Of a stretch of 64,000 nt of DNA, positions 59,809 through 64,000 are shown piece by piece. The stretch is taken from contig CAXUKO010000007.1 in assembly GCA_964251665.1 (NCBI GenBank), positions 62,001 to 126,000 of the forward strand. The letters are read 5' to 3'. The notes beneath the pieces were generated by a model that did not search any database, was not told the DNA's origin, and saw only the letters and a list, made by a program, of their open reading frames with translations. The translations under genes were made by a program, and so were the position numbers. The stretch's first letter is position 1. Each line of letters starts with the position of its first letter. Source of the stretch: JBBQLG01 sp964251665 (GTDB taxonomy: Bacteria; Bacteroidota; Bacteroidia; Cytophagales; Spirosomataceae).

Positions 59809-60768
59809 TTACCGCACAGGCGGTGGCAGCAGCGGGTTCTGGCCCGGTCCGCTGTTCGTATTCATCTTCTCAACGGCCAGCAGTTGCCGCATTGTTTTGT
59901 CCATTCCTTCGGTAGAGCCGTCTAAGAAAATGACATTGCCTTTGCTGTTTTCGGCGAAATGCTTAATCGCTTCGGTCCAGATCGAGAACAGAATCAGCGA
60001 GGCATCCAGGTTTGCTTCGGTCATTACCTTGGCCGACTCGGCCATACCCTTGGCCACTTCCTCCCGGAACAGTGCCACGCCCTGCCCCCGTAATTGAGAT
60101 GCTGTTTTTTCGGCTTCGGCCGATATTTTAATGGCATTCCCTTCCGCTTCGGCCGCCTTGGTTTTGGTAATCAGCAGGGCCTGTCCTTCGTTTTCGGCGG
60201 CCGCTTTCAGGTTAGACGACGCCACGACCTGCGCCATCGAGCGCATAATCACTTCATCGAAGGCAATGTCATTCAGTTGCAGATCGGTGAGGTGATAGCC
60301 CCAGCTTTCGAGCAGCGTATCAATCTGATCCTTAACGTGTTCGATGATTTCGCCCCGCAACGCCAGAATCTCGGCCTGCCGTTTGGTAGCGACAAACGAA
60401 CGGATGGAACCTTCGATAGTGCGGATAAGCGCCTGCATAAATGATCGCTCATCGATGAATTTAAAGGCTACGTTTTTGATCGTTTCGTCCTCCTGATTCA
60501 ATACGGAGTAGACCAGCATAGCCTTGAAATTGACGTTGGCCTGATCGGCAGTGATGGCCTGAAATTCCAGTTCGGCGGAGCGGTTCTGAATGGAAATGCG
60601 TCGGTAGATGACCTCGACAAACGGAATTTTGAAGTTTAGTCCCGGACGCAACACCCGGTTGTATTTGCCAAAAACGGTGATGACGGCCACGGTGCCCTGC
60701 TGCACAACCACGATGGACAGGAAAACGACGACAAGGGCCAGCACGACTAAAATACCCAGGAAACTCAT
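59809..60768 (-). CDS. SPFH/band-7 membrane protein (stomatin/QmcA-like)
   Basis: 319 aa. N-terminal membrane segment 1-24, then VVQQGTVAVITVFGKYNRVLRPGLNFKIPF (band-7 start), QNRSAELEFQAITADQANVNF, and an Ala/Glu-rich coiled coil (AAAENEGQALLITKTKAAEA). The C-terminus is Gly/Pro-rich. Such proteins form large membrane-attached rings and organise membrane domains or proteases. No NfeD-type partner is adjacent. Confidence 0.92.
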   Translation of the reverse strand: MSFLGILVVLALVVVFLSIVVVQQGTVAVITVFGKYNRVLRPGLNFKIPFVEVIYRRISIQNRSAELEFQAITADQANVNFKAMLVYSVLNQEDETIKNVAFKFIDERSFMQALIRTIEGSIRSFVATKRQAEILALRGEIIEHVKDQIDTLLESWGYHLTDLQLNDIAFDEVIMRSMAQVVASSNLKAAAENEGQALLITKTKAAEAEGNAIKISAEAEKTASQLRGQGVALFREEVAKGMAESAKVMTEANLDASLILFSIWTEAIKHFAENSKGNVIFLDGSTEGMDKTMRQLLAVEKMNTNSGPGQNPLLPPPVR

Positions 60769-60874
60769 AAGGAACGATGGTTAAGAATAAGGAGATAGTA
60801 AGAACTGTTTCAAAGTAATAAATTCCGGGTATATCATCCTATATAAACCGGATGATTGGTACCCTATAAAAAAT

Positions 60875-60934
60875 GCGTGGGTTGTTTCCCGGAGCGGGCG
60901 ACTTAAGTCGCCCGCTCCGGGAAACAACCCACGC
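60875..60934. repeat. Perfect 60-bp palindrome
   Basis: 30 bases from 60875 (GCGTGGGTTGTTTCCCGGAG and on) are followed directly by their exact reverse complement; the centre is ACTTAAGT. No loop, no mismatch. It lies between the SPFH gene start (60768) and the M16 peptidase stop (60960), so it may end peptidase transcription, but it is much longer than needed and can form a cruciform. Confidence 0.95.
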
Positions 60935-60959
60935 GGTCATGCTCACAAACCAAGGCGGC

Positions 60960-63899
60960 TTACTCCGCTTTCTTTGGCTTCTTGCCAACCGATGTTTTCG
61001 CGGGCTGGCTTCCATCCGTAGCCGGTGCCGTATCGGTAGCAACGGGTGTTGTTCCGGCCACCACAACCGGATTACCTTCTTTATCCAGCTCGATCACCTC
61101 GTAGCCCAGTTTCTTCAGACCGGGTTCGATCAACTGCTTATTCCCTACTACGGCAATGACCATGTTGCTGACAGGCAACCGTTTCCGGGCGATCGCATCG
61201 ATCTCGGCTTTGGTCATCTTCCGCAGAATCTCGTTCTGCTGCTCCACAAAATTGCGGGGCAGGTTGTACTCGATCACCCGGTTCAGAAAAAACGCCTTTT
61301 GCAGGGATGTTTCGTAGTTACGGGCGTCGCTCTGCCCCAGCGAACTCTTCACAAACGCCAGTTCCGGCTCGGTAATGCCCGACTTACCGAAGTTGGTAAT
61401 CTCTTTGATAAATTCTACCACCGAACTGTCCGTTGCGCCTGCTTTCACGCCCGCCTGAGCCGTGAACGGGCCGGGGGTGTGCGTGCTCGAGAACCCGGAA
61501 CGTGCCCCGTAGGTATAGCCTTTGTCTTCGCGCAGGTTCATGTTAATGCGGCTGCTAAAGGCACCACCCAGCATGTAATTTAGTAAGCCAGCGCGGTAAT
61601 AATCGCCCGTGGCGTCGTAGGGCATATCGGTCAGGTAGCCAATGCGGATTTCTGACTGAGCCGCCTGCTCTTTGTCGACTAAATAAATGCGGGTTTTGTC
61701 CACTTTTTTGGCGATTGTGGTAGCCGGAATTTTTACGGGTTTAGCCGCCCACTTAGTCAGGAAAGCCAGTTTCGGCATGAAGGCGGCCTGGTCAATATCG
61801 CCCACAACCACCATATTCGTGACCGACGGCGACAGGTTAGCCTGGTAAAATGCTTTTACGTCGTCGAGCGTGATGGACTCTACGGTTTTAGCCGTTCCGC
61901 TCACCGGCACCGCCCGAATGTTATCGGCCCCGTACAGCAGTTTGTTGTACGCTTTATTGGCGATCACAACGGGCTGGGTGCTCTGATTGGCGATGCCTTC
62001 CAGTTGTTGTTTCTTGATCCGCTCAAAGTCATCGGGGGCGAATTTAGGACGGAACAGTTTTTCTTCTACCAGTGCCAGTGTCGAATCGAGGTTCTTCACC
62101 AAGGACTGTACCGAGATGGTAATCTCTTCGGTATTGGCGCGAATGTCGATGCTGCTGCCTAATTTTTCCAGCTTCGTGTTAAGCTGTTCATTGCTGTAGC
62201 GCTGGGTGGCTTCGTTCATCAGCGACGCCGTCAGTTGGGCAATACCGGCCTTTGATGGATCGTTCGCCGACAGTAGGTGACCGCCTTTGATGGTAAACAG
62301 CATGGTAACGGTTGGAATTTCGTCGTTGCGGGTACCAATTACCTTCAGGCCGTTGGGCAGTTTATCGGTCCAGAACGGGGGCACTTTCAACACCGGATTT
62401 GCGCCGGGAGCAGGCTTTACGCTTCGGTCGAACGTATCTTTTGGCTTGCTATACGTCAGGCCGTTATACCCGTAATCAGGCGCTTTGTAGCCGGTTGTTA
62501 CCACGGTATAGTCATCCGGTTTAGCCACAATCTCCGCTTTGCCTTTTGGGTAAACGGTTAATACCACTGCATTTTTGCCTTTGATATACTGGTTATACAC
62601 CCGCATCACATCGGCCTTTGTTACGCTCTGATACCGTTTCAGTTCGGTCGGCAGGTAATTCGGATTCCCAAGATACGTCTGATAAGCAGCGAGTTGCGAC
62701 ACTTTACCCGCTACGCTGGATAAGCCGTTGATTAGATCAGCCTCGCGGGTGGCCCGAAACTGAGCAATGTCATCGTCGGTAACGCCACGGCGTTCAAATT
62801 CAGCCAGCGTCCGGCGCATCACGGCTTCGGTACTATCCAGCCGCTTCGCCGGGAACGGCAGCACGACCATCGTTAATTGCCCGGCCAGTTCATTCGTCGG
62901 GTGCGATGCATTCGCCTGTACCGCCAACTGATTCTTCACCAGGTTTTTGTAGAAGAGCGAGTTTTTGCCACCGCCCAGTATTTCGGCCAGCGCATCGAGC
63001 GGAGCCTCGTCGGGGTGGTAGTTCGGCACCGTCGGAAACACCATTTGCAGCATCGGGAACCGGACATTGTCCTCGTAGGAAATATACCGGTCTTTGACCA
63101 GAACGGCGGGCGGCACCTGGGTTTTAGTCACTTCAGGACCGCGCGGAATCGAGCCAAAATACTTTTCGGTCATGGCCACAACCTGTTTCGTGGTCACGTC
63201 ACCCCCGATGGTCAACACGGCATTGTTGGGACCGTACCACCGCAGAAAGAAGTTTTTCAGGTCGTTTACGTTTACCCGGTTGAGGTCTTCGATGTAGCCG
63301 ATGGTCAGCCAGGAATACGGATGACCGTACGGATACAGGTTTTTAGACACGTACTCCCGGGCCAGGCCGTAAGGGCGGTTGTCGTAGTTCTGCCCGCGTT
63401 CGTTTTTGACGGTGGCCCGCTGAATCTCGAATTTCTTCTGCGTAACAGCGTCGAGCAAAAAACCCATCCGGTCGGCTTCGAGCCAAAGTGCCCGTTCGAG
63501 CTGGTTGCTGGGCAGCGTTTCGTAATAGTTGGTACGGTCGGTGTTGGTAGAGCCGTTGAGCGTCCCCCCTGATTCGGTGACGATCTTGAAATGCTGATCG
63601 TCGGCGACGTGGTCGGACCCCTGGAACATCATGTGCTCGAAGAAGTGGGCAAAGCCGGATTTCCCGATTTCTTCGCGGGCGGAGCCAGCGTGGTACGTCA
63701 CATCGACGTGAACAACGGGGTCGGAATGGTCTTCGTGTACGACCAGCGTCAGGCCGTTGGGGAGTACGTATTTCTCGTACGGGATAACCAGTTCGTTGCC
63801 CTGGCGGGTTACTTTCTCGACCAGCTTTGTTTGCGGAAACGCTACCCCGACGGATAACAGGCCGGCAACGGCGGCTGGCATTAGTGTACTCAGTCTCAT
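60960..63899 (-). CDS. Two-domain M16 zinc metallopeptidase, secreted
   Basis: 979 aa with signal peptide (MRLSTLMPAAVAGLLSVGVA, FPQTK). First M16 domain has the inverted zinc motif HFFEH (85-89) and the distant ligand Glu167 (VKNERGQNYDNRPYGLARE), both intact. The second half (from about 510: FWTDKLPNGLKVIGTRNDEI) repeats the fold without HxxEH, as usual. ARSGFSSTHTPGPF holds the typical R..Y-like substrate region. Pitrilysin-type periplasmic peptidase degrading oligopeptides. The C-terminal 40 residues are Thr/Ala/Pro/Lys-rich. Confidence 0.94.
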   Translation of the reverse strand: MRLSTLMPAAVAGLLSVGVAFPQTKLVEKVTRQGNELVIPYEKYVLPNGLTLVVHEDHSDPVVHVDVTYHAGSAREEIGKSGFAHFFEHMMFQGSDHVADDQHFKIVTESGGTLNGSTNTDRTNYYETLPSNQLERALWLEADRMGFLLDAVTQKKFEIQRATVKNERGQNYDNRPYGLAREYVSKNLYPYGHPYSWLTIGYIEDLNRVNVNDLKNFFLRWYGPNNAVLTIGGDVTTKQVVAMTEKYFGSIPRGPEVTKTQVPPAVLVKDRYISYEDNVRFPMLQMVFPTVPNYHPDEAPLDALAEILGGGKNSLFYKNLVKNQLAVQANASHPTNELAGQLTMVVLPFPAKRLDSTEAVMRRTLAEFERRGVTDDDIAQFRATREADLINGLSSVAGKVSQLAAYQTYLGNPNYLPTELKRYQSVTKADVMRVYNQYIKGKNAVVLTVYPKGKAEIVAKPDDYTVVTTGYKAPDYGYNGLTYSKPKDTFDRSVKPAPGANPVLKVPPFWTDKLPNGLKVIGTRNDEIPTVTMLFTIKGGHLLSANDPSKAGIAQLTASLMNEATQRYSNEQLNTKLEKLGSSIDIRANTEEITISVQSLVKNLDSTLALVEEKLFRPKFAPDDFERIKKQQLEGIANQSTQPVVIANKAYNKLLYGADNIRAVPVSGTAKTVESITLDDVKAFYQANLSPSVTNMVVVGDIDQAAFMPKLAFLTKWAAKPVKIPATTIAKKVDKTRIYLVDKEQAAQSEIRIGYLTDMPYDATGDYYRAGLLNYMLGGAFSSRINMNLREDKGYTYGARSGFSSTHTPGPFTAQAGVKAGATDSSVVEFIKEITNFGKSGITEPELAFVKSSLGQSDARNYETSLQKAFFLNRVIEYNLPRNFVEQQNEILRKMTKAEIDAIARKRLPVSNMVIAVVGNKQLIEPGLKKLGYEVIELDKEGNPVVVAGTTPVATDTAPATDGSQPAKTSVGKKPKKAE

Positions 63900-63941
63900 G
63901 TTGATGGTTAGATCGGTTTACGTGTACAAATTACAAAAAAT

Positions 63942-63966
63942 AAGGCCGTTCGGGTAGAACGGCCTT
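63942..63966. terminator. 10-bp hairpin upstream of the M16 gene
   Basis: AAGGCCGTTC (63942-63951) / GAACGGCCTT (63957-63966), 5-nt loop, A6 on one side. It probably ends transcription of a gene beyond the right edge. Confidence 0.7.
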
Positions 63967-64000
63967 TGAAATTGAATGCACATTGAGCGGAAGCGCAATA

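Overview
The window is chromosomal DNA from a member of the Bacteroidota, most likely the Cytophagales (Spirosomaceae: Spirosoma/Fibrella/Larkinella-like). The pointers are three TonB-linked beta-barrel proteins of the Bacteroidota Omp_b-brl_3 type, type III glutamine synthetase (GlnN), a TamL-type lipidated TamA homologue divergent from a TrmH-family methylase, the block miaB / sigma-54 regulator / lptE / secG, candidate TAnnTTTG promoter boxes, and almost no Shine-Dalgarno sequences. I see no rRNA, tRNA, CRISPR array, insertion sequence or prophage. Most of the window is housekeeping and accessory metabolism, densely packed, with strong palindromic terminators between converging genes.

Layout. 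1-8.4 kb: a truncated ATP-grasp gene, TonB-barrel 1, an SRAP protein, a PNPOx-like flavoprotein, a frameshifted small gene, a VF530 protein, a DUF4385 protein, folD and a stress-type flavoprotein. 8.4-14 kb, all minus strand: a desaturase, then a compact run of MoxR ATPase, VWA protein, small membrane protein, rsmE and a DUF4159 protein. 14-25 kb: a PD40 lipoprotein, a methyltransferase, a nitrogen-assimilation block (glnN, amt, porin) with mtaB and a PchB-like enzyme between its parts, then a ferredoxin divergent from an acyl-CoA reductase. 25-34 kb: a Uma2 nuclease, two esterases, DinB, a PHP metallohydrolase, an ATP-grasp protein with a lysine-rich tail, and a GH1/SDR pair. 34-36.6 kb: a TsdA-like diheme cytochrome c, an exported DsrE protein and a membrane protein.

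36.8-47.2 kb is the most interesting region: TonB-barrel 2, a small secreted protein, two LytS-type kinase / LytTR regulator pairs in a row, and TonB-barrel 3. In front of both barrels, of the small secreted gene, and of the distant TonB-barrel 1 at 3.6 kb, I find the same layout: two TTCATC-like half-sites spaced exactly 21 bp start to start, then 31 or 32 bp, then a TAnnTTTG-like -7 box. The two kinase operons carry one clear half-site at the same distance from a -7-like box. Two 9-bp direct repeats with a 12-bp spacer is the classic geometry of a LytTR-domain operator, so this looks like a LytTR regulon controlling a paralogous outer-membrane barrel family, with feedback on the regulators.

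47.2-64 kb: TrmH/TamL divergent pair, miaB, the sigma-54 regulator / lptE / TPR-like / secG operon, a secreted hydrolase, a 3-hydroxyisobutyrate-dehydrogenase-like enzyme, two universal stress proteins, an SPFH protein and a two-domain M16 peptidase. Several intergenic gaps here hold large palindromes, including a perfect 60-bp one at 60875-60934.
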